DNA of 64,000 bases from Pleodorina starrii (taxonomy: Eukaryota > Chlorophyta > Chlorophyceae > Chlamydomonadales > Volvocaceae), in NCBI GenBank assembly GCA_030267565.1, contig BRXU01000005.1, forward strand, positions 5,588,501 through 5,652,500, given 5' to 3'. The translations under genes and the position numbers were made by a program. The notes beneath the pieces were generated by a model. It searched no databases, had not been told where the DNA came from, and worked only from the letters and a program-made list of their open reading frames with translations. Of this stretch, positions 46,401 to 57,941 are shown piece by piece (positions within the stretch are counted from its first letter, which is position 1; each line of letters starts with the position of its first letter).

Positions 46401-49400
46401 GTGTGCTTTGTCTGGTGTGAGTGTGGGTGTGTACCCTCTTCCCGGGAGACGGGGCCCGTCGAGGAGTAAGGGGCGGTTTTGTGCTGTCTGGCGGCTGAGG
46501 AGTGCGGCGCGGGAGGCCTGCAGTTTTGGCGCTTTAGGGAGAGGGAGAGGTGGAGAGGGAGGGGTTGCAGAGGGAGGGTAGGTGGTGCTGGGCTCCGCAG
46601 GCGGCCAGGGACGGAGGGGCAGGTTTTCTCTGCGTGGTAGGCGAGGGCAGGCAGCGCCTATGAGCCGTGCCCCGTAGTGGGTTTTCCAGGGGGGCGCCGC
46701 GCCGGCTTGTCATCCCCCCCGCGGCCGTGGGTGTTTGTTTTGCCCCGCGCTGGGCAGTGTCGGGGAACCTGTAGCCCCCAGGAGGAGGCCGCCTGGCGGG
46801 CCAACGTGCGGTTGGGTGCTTTAGTGAGCGGTTCCTGCAGCAGCACCTTGGTTGTCGTGTTCGTTGTGGCAGTTGGGCTCCTTGCTGTGCTGGCTTTCGT
46901 GGGAGCCCTTGGTGAGGGGACTCAGCCCCTCGTTCTCGTGAGGGACCTTGTCTGGGGGCCTAGGTGGGCTTTCCCTTGCCTCGTTTTTTTTCTGGGCTGC
47001 GGTGGTGCCGCCCCGTTGTCGTGGGCCCCTGCCCCAGGGGTAGAGGGCGTTCAGAGGCACTCTTTGCGTAGAGCTCTAGAGCCCCGTGAGCGCGCGAGGA
47101 GGCTGGCCAGGTGGGGGGTGGTAGCTAGTCTTGGTAGGGCGTTTTTGGTTGAGGTGTGTGACGCCTCTCGCGTGGCTCCCGCTAAGCGCGGCCCGCAGTC
47201 GTCTGCGCCGCTGAGTTGGTTGGCCAGGGGCCGTGGTGGGTGCCCCTGGCTGACGCGAGTGAGGGAGTGAGGCGCGCGCGGCGGAACAGACGGACGTAGC
47301 CGCGCGCCCGCCCCTGCGCTGTGTCTCGGCCCGGTCAGGGCCCCCGGTGCTCGTCCTGTCTCAGGGCGAGTCGCCCACAGTGTAACACCCGTTAACAATA
47401 ACCACCCAATTATGCCAAACGCAGCAGTACACAAGATGGGCAGGTATGCGTGCGCGTGTGTTATTGCGTGGCGCGACGGAGTGAGTTGGTGGTTGAGGTG
47501 GTTGGTCACGGTGCGGCACGCAGCCGGCGGTTGGGTGTGTGTATGTGTGGCTGGGAGGGGTAAAAAATGATACCGCAGCGGAGACGGAGACGGCGTTAGC
47601 GAACGGACCCAGAACCCAGTAACACTGGGAGGGGCGTGGGGCGATGCTCCAGGGAGCGCAGCTTCAGCAAGCCACCCCTACTGAGGGCTAGCAGCCACAC
47701 AGCCAGGTAGCCAGCCAGCTTCCCCTCCCGCCATTAGTTCCGACCACTGCACGCAAACCCCCCTCTGACGAATAGGACTGGACAGGCAATAATAACACGG
47801 TATCAGGTGCATGGGTGGCATTCAACCACACGGCATCAAAGGGTTGGCATGCATGCATGAATGGTTGGTTGGTTGGTTGGGTGGGTGGTTGGGTGGTCGG
47901 GTGGCACTCACGTCTGCGTCGGGCGAGTACCAGGTCTGCGTGCCGGGCAGCTCCGCCAGGCCCACCCAGCCGCAAGTGCTGACCAGGCCGTTGGGGATGA
48001 CGTAAGTGAAGTGGGTGAAGCCGTTCAGGTAGCCTGAAGGAGGATGACGGATGAGGGACGACGGAGGACGGATGAGGGATGAAGGATAAGGGAGGACGGA
48101 AATCGCGCAGCGCAACCAACATCAGCAGCAGCAGTAGTGTGTTTGAATGTGTGTCTGTGTTTCATAGCTGTTAGTTGGAACGTTACTCCACTCGCGCATC
48201 CCGCACGCACTCTGTATCGCCGTATTCATTACTCGCCCCTCAAGCCTTGCAAACCCATAATCGCAATGCGTGTGTCTGTACCGGTATGTGTTTGTGTGTC
48301 ACGCTTCTTTGAGCTGCGCACCCGCCCGCCTTTCCGACGGGTAAGGACTACTAATAAAACCCGCGTCCGTGCGGGCCTGGGGGTACTTATCCTCCTGCCG
48401 TAGCACTCGATTCGGTGAAAGCACTCCCGCAAATCACCGCGGCAGGACAGGAAGAAACTCGCGGGAGGAGAAAGGGCGAAAGTACGGCAAGGCACTCACT
48501 CGATCCGTACTGGGCGGTCACGTAAGCGCGGGCGGCGGTTGCCATCGAGTCCTCATTGCACCTGTTCCGGATGGCGGTGCTGCATGACACGGGGGTGCCG
48601 ACCACCTGTGTGTATGTGTGTGGGGGTGGAGGGAGGGAGGGAGGGAGGGGCGGGGGCTTGCCGGGCGGGCGGGGGAAGAGTGAGGGAGCGGGTGCTGTTG
48701 CTGTCGCTGTCGTCGCCGTTGCTGTCGCTCCAGTCCAAGTAAATGCGGTATATATGTAGAGGTAGGCGGCATGTAAGGTGGGTGCAAATGTGAGAGGCAA
48801 TACGTACGGTCGATGGGGGAAGGCGATACCGATTGATTCGATAGAGCGCTAGAGCGATAAGCAGAGTCGCGGGCGCACGTGCACGGCGGTTCACGCTGTG
48901 GCTGTCCGTACAGCTCCCAGCCGTCTTCGTTGTCGTACGTTTGTACGCTCGTACTCACCGTGACGGAGTCCATCACCACCTTGCCGTAGCTGCAGTCCTT
49001 CATGAAATTGGCGTAACCGGAGGCGGAGGTGAAGGCGCTCTGTACGGCGGAGACCTGCAACAGCAACAGGGCGGCGGGCCAGGGAGGGGCGGGTGTTCGA
49101 AACCAATCAATAGTCCGACGGATGCCACCGTGATGAGGTGAATGAACCGATGCGGGCGTGGCGCAAAACCCTAAAACCCTAAAACCCTAAACCAGGGGCT
49201 CTGCCTCACTGTTTTCTTGTGGGCACAGGCACACACAGACAAAAGCACTCACTCACATACACACACCCGCCCGCACACACACGCACGCCCTCAACGCAAC
49301 CCCGCACACACACGCACGCCCTCAACGCACCTGCGCACCACCCAGGTTGCAGCTGCCCGTGAGACTGAGCACGAGCACCAGCAGCTTGATGTTGAGGCCG

Positions 49401-51260
49401 GTGGTTTTGACGGGCGCGGAAGCGGTTCGGATGGTGGCGTTGCCGATTCTGGTGCAGTTGACCACACGCGGCTCACCGGCGACCCCCCCGAGGACCGCGG
49501 AGGAGTTGAAGGTGCAGTTCTGGATGGAGGGAAGGGAGGGAAGGGGCGTGGGGGAAAGGGGAAAGACGAAAGAGAGGAGCGGAGCGAAGGAGGCCGGGTG
49601 AAGGTTATGGATGGGGGGGAGGGCAATGAAGCGAAGTAGGTTTTGGGGTGAGTGGGAAGCGAGGGAGGCGAGTGGTCTTAAGGGCGCCAAGGGGAGTGTG
49701 GGGGGTCATGGCAGGTTTTACCCTAGCCGTGTGAATGCATGCGCGCTGGCCGGCATGGAGTACGGCATGGAGTACGGCATGAAGTACGGCATATGGCCAA
49801 ATCGATCGACAGCGAGCAACGGGAAGCGCTCCGATGCCGTGCGTAGGGGAGTAACGCGGAAACGCAAAAGCACGGCGGGCTGGCAGTGCAGGGCAGTGCA
49901 GCGCAGTGCAGTGCGGTAAAGTAACAGAAGAAGGGGACCTACCAGGACAATGACGGCGCCGGCCGGGACGGGCATTCCGGATAGCGTGTCGTTTGGTTGG
50001 CCGGTCAGATTGAAGTAGTCGCCGGTGGTGGTGGTCAACGACCAGATCTGGCGCTTGTGGGCGTCCTTGTGGGTGAGCTTGCCCTGCATGCATGCGGGTG
50101 TGCGGGTGAAGGGTAAACGGTGCTGGCCAAGTATGTGTGTGTGCATGTGTGCGTGTGTGTGTATGAGGGTGTGTGTGCATGAGAGTGTGTGTTTGTGTGT
50201 TTGGAGGGGGCTTAGGTTGGACAGTTGGGGTGGGCTGTAACAAGTCGTGTTTCACTCACGCGGCTCGGCATTTGCAGCGTGTACAGATGTGCATGGCGAT
50301 ACATACAAGATACCGGTATGCACCACACGGGAAGCTGGGGTCGCGCTATAGTACGCGGTACGTTACGGCAACTAGGCGTGTCTAACTGGTCTAAGGCCTG
50401 TGCGATGCGGAGGTTCCCTCGTGATCACTTCCCTGGTACAGCAAGGCCTTGCCTTGGGTGACCTTACTGCACATGCCGCGCTTTGGTCGGTTTGGTGGCG
50501 GGTTAGTTGGTTGGTTACTTGGTTGCTGGCGCCAACGCACCTGGACCTGTTGCGTTACAGTTGCCGTTGCATTTGCCGTTGCATTTGTCGTTACATTTGC
50601 CGTTGGCTTTGCGGGGGAGGGGATTGGCTTTGCGGGGGAGGGGGATGGCTTTGCGGGGGAGGGGGATGGCTTTGCGGGAGAGGCGGTTGGCTTTACGGGG
50701 GAGGCGGTTGGCGCAGATTGTTGGAGCGACCGTGACGCTTGGACACCTGAGAGGCGATACGTAGGTTGGGATGTAGGGAGGGAGGGAAGGAGGGCGGGGG
50801 TGTGAGTGTGTGTGGGGGGGGGTGGAGGGGGGGAGGTTAGGAGCAGGGGCCCGGGGGCGGAGCGTACACGGATGATGTTGATGAGAAGGGAGGGCAACCG
50901 GCGCGCGCTCGACGCAACTAAGCAGCAAGAGTCGGTGGTTAGGTGGGTGGGAGGCGAGGCAAACCCGGATGAAGCGCCGCGGTGGCAGGAAAGCGGGGCC
51001 TTGCTCAGGGCTCAGGGCTGGGGCGGCAGCACGTGTGTTGTGGGGATAAGCGCCAGGGCACCGAATTGGCAACACATGCGTGTGCGCGAATTAAAAGGGT
51101 GCGTGCGTCGCAGCGGGCAGGGGGACAGGCAGGGGGACAGGCCGGCCGGCCGGCTCCGCAGATGGTAGCTGCACAGGCACCCACCGTGCCCCGCCAGCAG
51201 AAGTGAGGACAGGGCCACCAGCAGCGCCACCGCGACAGCTCGCGGTGCGCAGGAAGCCAT
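43458..51260 (-). CDS. Secreted gametolysin/VMP-type M11 metalloprotease (12 exons, 626 aa)
   Basis: Exons from the start: 51185-51260, 50541-50746, 49943-50083, 49331-49519, 48959-49054, 48500-48605, 47912-48033, 45725-45925, 45079-45173, 44666-44735, 44329-44467 and 43458-43897; 1881 nt, in phase. A signal peptide (MASCAPRAVAVALLVALSSL, then LLAGHG) is followed by Pro/Lys repeats (SPSPAKP) and an N-glycosylation-rich NVTTNATANATATV stretch. The catalytic motif is QEIVHNLNIYHGW (Q322, E323, H326, H332), i.e. QExxH instead of the zincin HExxH, as described for Volvox VMP enzymes. NGLVSTCGWVGLAELPG precedes it. Residues from about 510 are a Ser/Pro-rich tail with SPPP and PSP repeats, suited to hydroxyproline glycosylation. 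Length is close to gametolysin. Family members degrade the algal glycoprotein wall. The 5' end is well defined; the intron before exon 8 is enlarged by an insertion. Confidence 0.9.
43642..43785 (-). repeat. 72-bp coding tandem duplication in the Pro-rich tail
   Basis: Two adjacent, almost identical 72-bp units (43642-43713 and 43714-43785) each encode 24 residues containing VVAPSPARSPPPVQSSPTPK. The near-identity of the DNA indicates a recent in-frame duplication. Confidence 0.92.
45654..45704 (-). repeat. ACGGCCCGGG/GAGGGAACGCA family copy, inverted
   Basis: The plus strand reads GGAGGTTACTGCGTTGCGTT then CCCTCGTCCCGGGCCGTTTT. It is the reverse complement of the 26571-26620 copy and lies just 3' of exon 8 on the coding strand. 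Confidence 0.75.
45973..46093. repeat. 121-bp direct repeat, left copy
   Basis: This is identical, as far as I can read, to 47394-47514 (offset 1421). It begins AACAATAACCACCCAATTAT and ends GGTTGGTCACGGTGC. It lies in the intron between exons 7 and 8 of the metalloprotease gene. Confidence 0.93.
46094..47393. mobile_element. 1.3-kb insertion flanked by 121-bp direct repeats
   Basis: The DNA between the two identical 121-bp repeats begins TGTTGGAGCAC and ends GTAACACCCGTTAACA, so its outermost bases are TGTT...AACA. It is GC-rich and free of the CA/TG runs usual in introns here. On the plus strand it has an open frame at 46677-47270 with no recognisable domain. The arrangement could be a retroelement-like insertion with an unusually long duplication, or an element whose long terminal repeats are the 121-bp units. 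I cannot identify a transposase or reverse transcriptase. Confidence 0.55.
47394..47514. repeat. 121-bp direct repeat, right copy
   Basis: This is the second copy of 45973-46093, same orientation. Beyond its right end the sequence continues into GGCACGCAGCC, unrelated to what follows the left copy. Confidence 0.93.
47566..47619 (+). repeat. GATACCGCAGCG...GACGGCGTTAGCG family copy
   Basis: Reads AATGATACCGCAGCGGAGAC then GGAGACGGCGTTAGCGAACG and GACCCAGAACCC, matching 37271-37330. It lies 52 bp to the right of the 121-bp repeat, in the same intron. Confidence 0.8.
49165..49193 (+). repeat. Interstitial telomere-type repeats (CCCTAAAA)
   Basis: Three near-perfect units of CCCTAAAA, the complement of the Chlamydomonas telomere unit TTTTAGGG, lie in the intron between exons 4 and 5 of the metalloprotease gene. 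Looser matches occur near 24770-24805 and 26176-26216 in TOC159-like introns. Confidence 0.8.
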
Positions 51261-54200
51261 GTTAACCGGCTGTGTTCGCTACTCGAGATTCACTGTAAGC
51301 GATGCGAAGAATTGGTTGCGTTGATGAGTTCGTTTAGCGAAGAAAGTCGGCCGCCTGCATCGACCAAGTTGGCAGGCCGGACATGCGCATTTTCCCCAAA
51401 GTATGTTGATTGTAAAAAGTAATAATTATATACAAGCTTGAATTAAGCGATTACGACGGACCGAAAAGTCGGTCTGTCTGCAGGTAGCCTTGCTGGCAGG
51501 CGGTGCGGGAAGAAGCCCTTGTCCCGTTGCCCCGCTAAATGATATGATCGTAAATGTACATGGTAGGTCACAGGAGCAAAGAACCGCGTGCTTTGTCCTT
51601 ACCTATGTAGGTATACGTGTAGAAGGGCTTTCCGATGACAGGAAGGAATCAGCTTAGAACACGATTACTGATATCCTACATATACTGCACAGGTTGCTGC
51701 GAGATGACGATGGCAGGCAGCGCTGGACAACGTGCCCCTCTGTCTCTTCGAACTAGTTCACTCAAGAATCAATGCTCGGCGTCGGTCGCCGAGATTAATA
51801 CTGTAATCAGCACTTGGAAGAATTTATATACTGCCAATTCGTACAGTAGATTCAGTGGCGGAGGACGTTAGGAAGACGGGCGGGAGGTGACAAAGCGAAC
51901 GTCGGGCTATGTCCTCCTTCTCCGATGCGCGACCCCGGAATCTGCACAACGACAGGCTCCGCCAGCTTCTTACAGACCACACAACTGGCCAGAACTGAAC
52001 TTTCGGCCAGGAGTCCCTACGTAAGCTTCAGCAGGGGTCGCGCGCGTGGGGATGAAGCTAGCCGCCGAGCGCCAGCCTTTCGTACACTCACAAATTAACA
52101 CCACCCGGCACTTGAGCACACGTGGAGTTCCCAATTGACAAGGACTTTGTGGGGTTTATTTTGCATGAAACAGGGAAACAAAACAATGGACCTCACAAAA
52201 AATGAGAAAAGTGCGTGAAGAATTGGATCGAGTTTTGGGGTAGGCAAAGGAGAAACGCAATGAATGCGATCGTTACAAGAGGAATCATTTTTCGCGGTCG
52301 TTAGAAGAAATATATTGTTGTGACAATTAGCATACACATGCATCCTTCCTTGCAACTCTTGAAGCGGGCGTCCTAGTCAGATTCTTGTTGATCGCCATTC
52401 AGCTGGCGGAGCCGCACGCTATATGAATCAAACCCTATGGAAAGAAGGCAGCGTAAAATCTCAATTTATCCCAGGAGTATAACCAATGTCATACTCTAGA
52501 TGGTGACGACTCGCTCCTCATCCGCGACAAACCCAACGTCAGCTGCCGAACCCTGTAGCTCAACAACCAGACATGAGACGTAGGATATAATCGTGCCAGT
52601 CATGTAAGTCCATCCGTGCGCATCTTGCTCTGGGGCAAGCAACGCTTGCAACGCCGTCGGGTTGCGCGAGCTCGCGCGCGGCTTTGGCGTGGCGCGGCGC
52701 CGAGACTGGAACTTGCTGGATTCTGGCTCCAATTACTGTAGGGTCGAATATACATCTCAGTCTCGGCCAACATCAAAAATGGGAGACCTAACCCAGTGCT
52801 CACATGCTGGGCTTCTGTGAGCGCGCGTGCGGTTCCAAATGGCGGGCGCATCCGGATAGGGAAACAAGAAAGTCCGGGCGGACCACCACGCAGGTGGCGG
52901 CCTTAGGCAGAGCAACCTCACGGCAAATCAGCGACATCTTGCTTGCTACGTTGCTGCTACAAACTTGTGAGGGCACGAAGGCGTCGTTTTCGAGCGACTG
53001 TCATAATGGAGCACTGTCGAAATGTGGTCCACGCGATCCACAGATGACAGAACCCTAAAAGCCTAACTGATAAGCTTAGGACCAGGCGAAGTTTTTGTAA
53101 TGCGCTCAACGAGCTTGCGGCAGCCCAGACAAGGCGGTCAGGCCGCGCTAGTTGACCGCACAGAGGCACGGAGGCCGGCGGCAATCCACCACACCACTGA
53201 AATGTCTCTTACAACGCCGCCGCCACCGCCAGCTCCCTGCATGCCGCCGCCGCCGCCGCATGGTCATGGGGGCTTGGGGGGAATTCCATGAAGGGCAATC
53301 CGCACCTTTGGCAGATCGGCACACAGACGATCACGCAGACGATCACCATACGACGGGTCTCCAACACGCCCTCTGTCTCGCTTTTGAAGGACGCGCACGG
53401 CCCAAGACCGCCGCACAAGCAAGAACCTAACGCCGGTATGGTATCGGTCGATATATACACGGTCGGAAAGTGGGCAGCCACTCTAGTTATCCGCGTCACG
53501 CACGCCCGGGCGCCCGCACCTCGTGACGTCCATGACGTTTCGGAGCCAAGGCCCCAGGGGGAGTTCCGCGGTCATCACGGACTCGTCCCGGGCACAATCC
53601 CCGGGGTGCCGGTTCACCGGGGCCCAGCGCGAGGCTGTGAACATCCGGAAGCAAACGTGCCCTCACGCGGCCTTCACTCTGATTCGCATCACGCACCAGT
53701 TTACCGGTACCTACCCTGAGTACGAACGATCAGGGCAGCACAGGTACGAAAATAGACAGGCAGTACCGGTATTGTGAGCGAAACCCATGCGTACGACGGG
53801 ATCACAAACCTTGTTCACACCGACCACCTGCATCGGGTTTAGGGTCCCTACACCACGGCTCGGCTGAGCCGAGTCGGCTCGGGTCGGGCAACGCTCACGC
53901 ATGCAGCCCCTTGCAGCTCCTTCGCAACGATAATACCGGTAACACAGCACACACCTCACCACACACCACTCCACTCGCCTTCACAGGAGGTCCGGCCCAC
54001 AGTTATGGCCTCAGCGATAGCAGCAGGCAAAGTACACCACATCGCAGCGGCTAACGGTTCACACACACGCACACCCCGCTCTGCCATACCTGAACGCAAC
54101 ACCCGCGGGACTGCCTCCTCAGGGGACTGCGGTCTCGTCGGTTGCGATTCTCGCCAACCTGCAACCACCCTGCACATCCTGTGAAGATCTATGCGCAGAC

Positions 54201-54570
54201 GGAGGATGGATGTGCGCAACGTTTCCGTTTGCATTCATCCACACAGCCTGTGCGTCCATCCATCCCCCGACACCCGCCACCATCCCCACGTCCGTACCAA
54301 ATTGATACATCAGGAATATGCGTTACATGCCCCTCCACAACGATCACGTGTACCGTACGTCATTGGAAAGCTGGAGTTCCCGTTCACGTTAGGGCCGCAT
54401 CAAAAATACCACTATCACAGTCCCCACGCGCACCGAGATCACCTTGACCCGGTCCCGACATCCAGCACAGCCTTCCGCCCATCCAGCCTCCCACACTCCA
54501 GCATCACGCGGGTACGGTACCCCCACCACCACCAGCCCACAGTGGATGCATCCCCTTTCAAGAACCAGCA
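51261..54570. other. 3.3-kb region without a supported gene; metalloprotease promoter
   Basis: The right part of the window's main gene run ends here. The first kilobase should contain the promoter of the metalloprotease (start at 51260, minus strand). GC content drops at 51400-52700. Overlapping frames at 53100-53780 on both strands have near-normal composition, for example plus-strand 53523-53777. None has a start, splice pattern or domain I can defend. A GC-rich palindromic patch (CTCGGCTGAGCCGAGTCGGC) lies at about 53860-53882. Confidence 0.4.
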
Positions 54571-54575
54571 TTACA
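54571..54575 (-). terminator. Probable poly(A) signal of the membrane-protein gene
   Basis: Plus-strand TTACA reads TGTAA on the minus strand and lies 54 nt below the stop codon at 54629, a short and plausible 3' UTR. Confidence 0.6.
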
Positions 54576-54628
54576 AGCATGGAAACGCCCACTTTACCTT
54601 GCCTCACTCCATCCACATCCATGCCACG

Positions 54629-56196
54629 CTACTGCCGCTTCTGCCTTCGCTGCAGCCCTACACCCACCGGCGGCCCCACACCGGCCGCGGCGGCTGCCGC
54701 CTCTAGCGCGCCGTCGGCGGCCCGTTGCTCCGTGCTCCCGTCGCCTCCCGTCGCAGCCGCGACCGCAGCCGCCAAGGCATCGTCGCCCAGCATGAGCTTC
54801 TCCCGTACGTACAGGAACAGGCTCAGCATGATGACGTGGCAGCCGGCGAAGAGCAGTGTGACGTGGTTGACGTGGGGCCCCAGGCGGCGGCAGAGGGTGG
54901 CATCCAGCGGGATTCCGGAGAACGCCAGCGCAGCGCCGGCAAAGACGAGGCGGCGCCACAGCCGCTGGCGGCCCACCACCCGACGCCGGCGTATGTAAGT
55001 CCCCACCACGATCGCCGACACGACTGACGTACCGATGTACAGCAGCTCGGCCATGAAGGGGATATGCAGCCCAACGAACCTGGGGGGGCCGGCGGCAGCA
55101 GTGGGGATGCCCTTTGCCGTGTCCGTGATTTGGGTCGAAGTCAAAATAGGGGTTGGTGGTATAGGTATTGCCCTCAGCGCGCATTGATGTATTGAATATG
55201 CGGCGGCAGCGGGAAATCATAGGACGGATGAGGATTCCCGACATGGTGCTTTGCTACATGTAATTGGATCGCGACCCATTACACGCGCAGCTGCATTGCC
55301 CAGGCAGGTTCACATTGCCCGGACCCTGGAGAGGCGAAGTGGACTTCATGGGCCGCCTCGACCTGGTACACCCGGCTTGGAGGCTTGGTACGCCCGTATG
55401 GGAGGGCTACTCCAGCATACTCCGGGATAACCGAAGAACCCCGCCGTCCAGTAAACGCGCCGTGAATACTTACGCCAAAATAATTAAAAGGCCGTTCCAG
55501 AACAGCAGATTGATTAGGTGCTTCTTTCGGCCTCCGCTACCCGCAGTATCAGGCGACCCGGCTCGAAGGCCGCCCGACAGCTCATCGCTGACGCAAGCAT
55601 ACAGGGCCGAGAAAGCCGCACAGGCTGTAGCGGCGATGTCCAGTGACACTAGGGGCGGCTGCCATGGACTGGATCGAGGCACGAGGCAGTGGCTCCCCAG
55701 CGCGGCCGTGTTCATAAGCGCGTAGAAGCACATCGCCTACGTACGGTTAGGGACAAATCAAAGCGAATCACTCTTTTGGAGATGTCGCAATCCGAAAACT
55801 GACGGGATTCATGGTCAACACCATTTTAAGGCTCACCAGAGACCAGGACGGCGTAGGTGGCCGGTTCCATCTCCGCTGGGTCAGCTGAAAGTAGCCATAC
55901 AAGCCAATCTTCAAACCACCATGAAAGACCAGAATTAACATTATTTTTATCGCTTGACGCAACACAGAAGGGCATGCTTCACCCACCGCGATTCCCGCGG
56001 TGACTACCGGAGCCAGCGCGGGCCACAAGATATACGTAACATGACGGCCCTCCAGACCTATCGGAATTTCGTAAGTAGGTCGAGCACACTGCCGCTGCAG
56101 GTCTGGCGGAAAATAGCGCGTAAAAGTGTCAGGACTCCGTGTCCGCAGTATGGCGGAGGTCAGAGGGAAGAACACGTCAATAACTTCGGTCGACAT
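54629..56196 (-). CDS. Unrecognised polytopic membrane protein (3 exons, 357 aa)
   Basis: Exons 55837-56196, 55474-55736 and 54629-55079 join in phase to 1074 nt. The donors are GTGAGC and GTAAGT and the acceptors are clean. The start ATG opens MSTEVIDVFFPLTSAIL. About seven hydrophobic segments follow: ILWPALAPVVTAGIAVG, IMLILVFHGGLKIGLYGYF, LDIAATACAAFSALYACV, INLLFWNGLLIILAFVGL, AELLYIGTSVVSAIVVGTYI, LVFAGAALAFSGIPLDATLC and HVTLLFAGCHVIMLSLFLYV. An Ala-rich, Arg-ended tail follows. The late LDATLC and nearby histidines faintly recall ceramidase/PAQR-type hydrolases, but that is speculation. The gene starts only 115 bp from the left end of the inverted-repeat element, so its promoter may overlap the element's edge. 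Confidence 0.7.
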
Positions 56197-56311
56197 GGCG
56201 TCAGCAGTCTGCTAAGAAAAAACTCGGTGGCGCTGTAACGTGTAACCTGTAAGGCTGTGGGCCAGCGCGGTTTTCGGTTGGGGTCGTTTGTACAGACATC
56301 TTGGCGAATTC

Positions 56312-56507
56312 CGCAAGCGGGTCGGAGGCAGTCGGCTCCCACTTACGTACGAAGCCGTTGCCTGGATCCGCGGACGCTGAAACTTGGCCTGTAGAGCAAA
56401 CCAATAGTGGCCACATCATTCTATGTGCTAGCTGAACCCATAGGTGCCTTGGATTCTGCGCGCGGCCGACGTTGATGGCCATCGGCGAGGTGACCACCCA
56501 AAGCCTC
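56312..56507 (-). repeat. Left terminal inverted repeat
   Basis: This is the reverse complement of 60473-60674, about 99% identical. The outer boundary is the GAATTC at 56312; the inner boundary is AAAGCCTC at 56500-56507. Confidence 0.93.
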
Positions 56508-56848
56508 ATATCCTTACTGGCTTACAAACCTGACATCATATAAATACCTTTACACCTCGAATTGCTGCAAGCCGAGGCCCTGGAAAGCTAGGAGGTCATG
56601 GCCGAGGGTTGGACCCGACGTAGAGGTGGATAACCATACAACGCTAAGCATTGAGTCGCGGTAACATTATCATAGGTCCATAGCGGAACGTTAGATCAGC
56701 GAGGAAACAGCCACGCGGAATTCCCAGGTCCGGAGAGAAATGCCCGCGAAGAGGCGACGTCTCACAAGGAGCGCTCTTCACTTGTAGTTTGCCTGACACC
56801 TGAACACAGGCGCCTCACATGGAAAGTTCAGAACGGTTACACGGGGCG

Positions 56849-57580
56849 GAGGCTGGGGGGCTGCGGGGCCGGGGCTGGCGACGACGGCCGTCGGCCTGCC
56901 CGGCAACAGCAGTAGCGGTGGTCTCGGCGGAGGCTGGGGGGCTGTGGGGCCGGGGCTGTCGGCGACGGCCGCCGGCCTGCCCGGCAACAGCAGCAGCGGT
57001 GGTCTCGGCGGAGACTGGGGGGCTGCGGGGCCGGGGCTGGCGGCGACGGCCGTCGGCCTGCCCGGCAACAGCAGTAGCGGTGGTCTCGGCGGAGGCTGGG
57101 GGGCTGTGGGGCCGGGGCTGTCGGCGACGGCCGCCGGCCTGCCCGGCAACAGCAGCAGCGGTGGTCTCGGCGGAGACTGGGGGGCTGCGGGGCCGGGGCT
57201 GGCGGCGACGGCCGTCGGCCTGCCCGGCAACAGCAGTAGCGGTGGTCTCGGTGGGACGGGGCGACGGGCGGCGGGGCCGGTGGTGGCGGCTGGCGGCCCG
57301 CCCGGCAGCAGCAGCAGCGGTGGTCGCGGCGGGGGCCGGAGGGCTGCGGGGCCGGGGGTGGCGGCGACGGCCGCCGGCCCGCCCGGCAGCAGCAACAGCG
57401 GGGGTCGCGGCGTGGGCCGGGGGGCTGCGGGGCCTGGGGCGGCGGCAACGGCTGGTGGCCCGCCCGGCAACAGCAACAGCGGGGGTCGTGGCGGGACGGG
57501 GCAGCGGGCGGCGGGGCCGGGGGTGGCGGCGACGGCTGGCGGCCCGCCCGGCAGCAGCAGCAGCGGGCGGGGCCGAAAGG
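56849..57580 (+). repeat. 81-bp tandem array (about nine units)
   Basis: Units contain GCGGGGCCGGGGCTGGCGGC then GGCCTGCCCGGCAACAGCAG and CGGTGGTCTCGGCGG. Adjacent units alternate in type (GCTGTGGGGCC versus GCTGCGGGGCC), giving a 162-bp higher-order period in the left half. The right units are diverged and partly shorter. Because 81 is divisible by three, frames stay open on both strands: a Gly/Ser-rich frame on plus (56944-58122), an Arg/Ala-rich one on plus (56819-57619) and a Pro-rich one on minus (56778-57713). I cannot say which, if any, is translated. Confidence 0.93.
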
Positions 57581-57600
57581 GAGGTCGGATTGCTGAAGCC

Positions 57601-57866
57601 GCAGGCATTTCAGGTATAAAGCTCTGGCTGCCTATCAGCAGGAATGTCGACACTCTCACAGTTGACGCCCTCGCCGCTCGCTTTGGAAATGCCGTATTTC
57701 GGTCGATGCGCACATGCGCTCATGCACCCGGCGGGATGGCGCGCTTCGCGCGGCGCCGGCAGGCCTTGCTAACGACTCGGCTAGCAGGCATTTCGGGAAA
57801 CAGCTCTGGCTGTCTATCAGCAGGAATGTCGACACTCTCACACACTTCACGCCCTCGCCGCCCTAG
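57601..57866 (+). repeat. Pair of ~80-bp direct repeats (57601-57680, 57784-57866)
   Basis: Both copies begin GCAGGCATTTC and contain CTATCAGCAGGAATGTCGAC followed by ACTCTCACA and ACGCCCTCGCCG. They are 183 bp apart and have diverged by several substitutions and small indels. Confidence 0.85.
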
Positions 57867-57941
57867 CACTCAACTCCACCCGTACGGATTTGGTGGGGCC
57901 CCGCCCTTTTTCCGGCTTCAAGGAAGCCGACACCAACCCAG

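Noticed and set aside
53288..53777. Overlapping plus-strand frames with near-normal composition
   Set aside because: No coherent splice joins, no domain, and the minus strand is equally open; left as unannotated.
54191..54706. 171-residue His/Pro-rich plus-strand frame
   Set aside because: Lies over the 3' UTR and last exon of the membrane-protein gene on the other strand; no start context or family.
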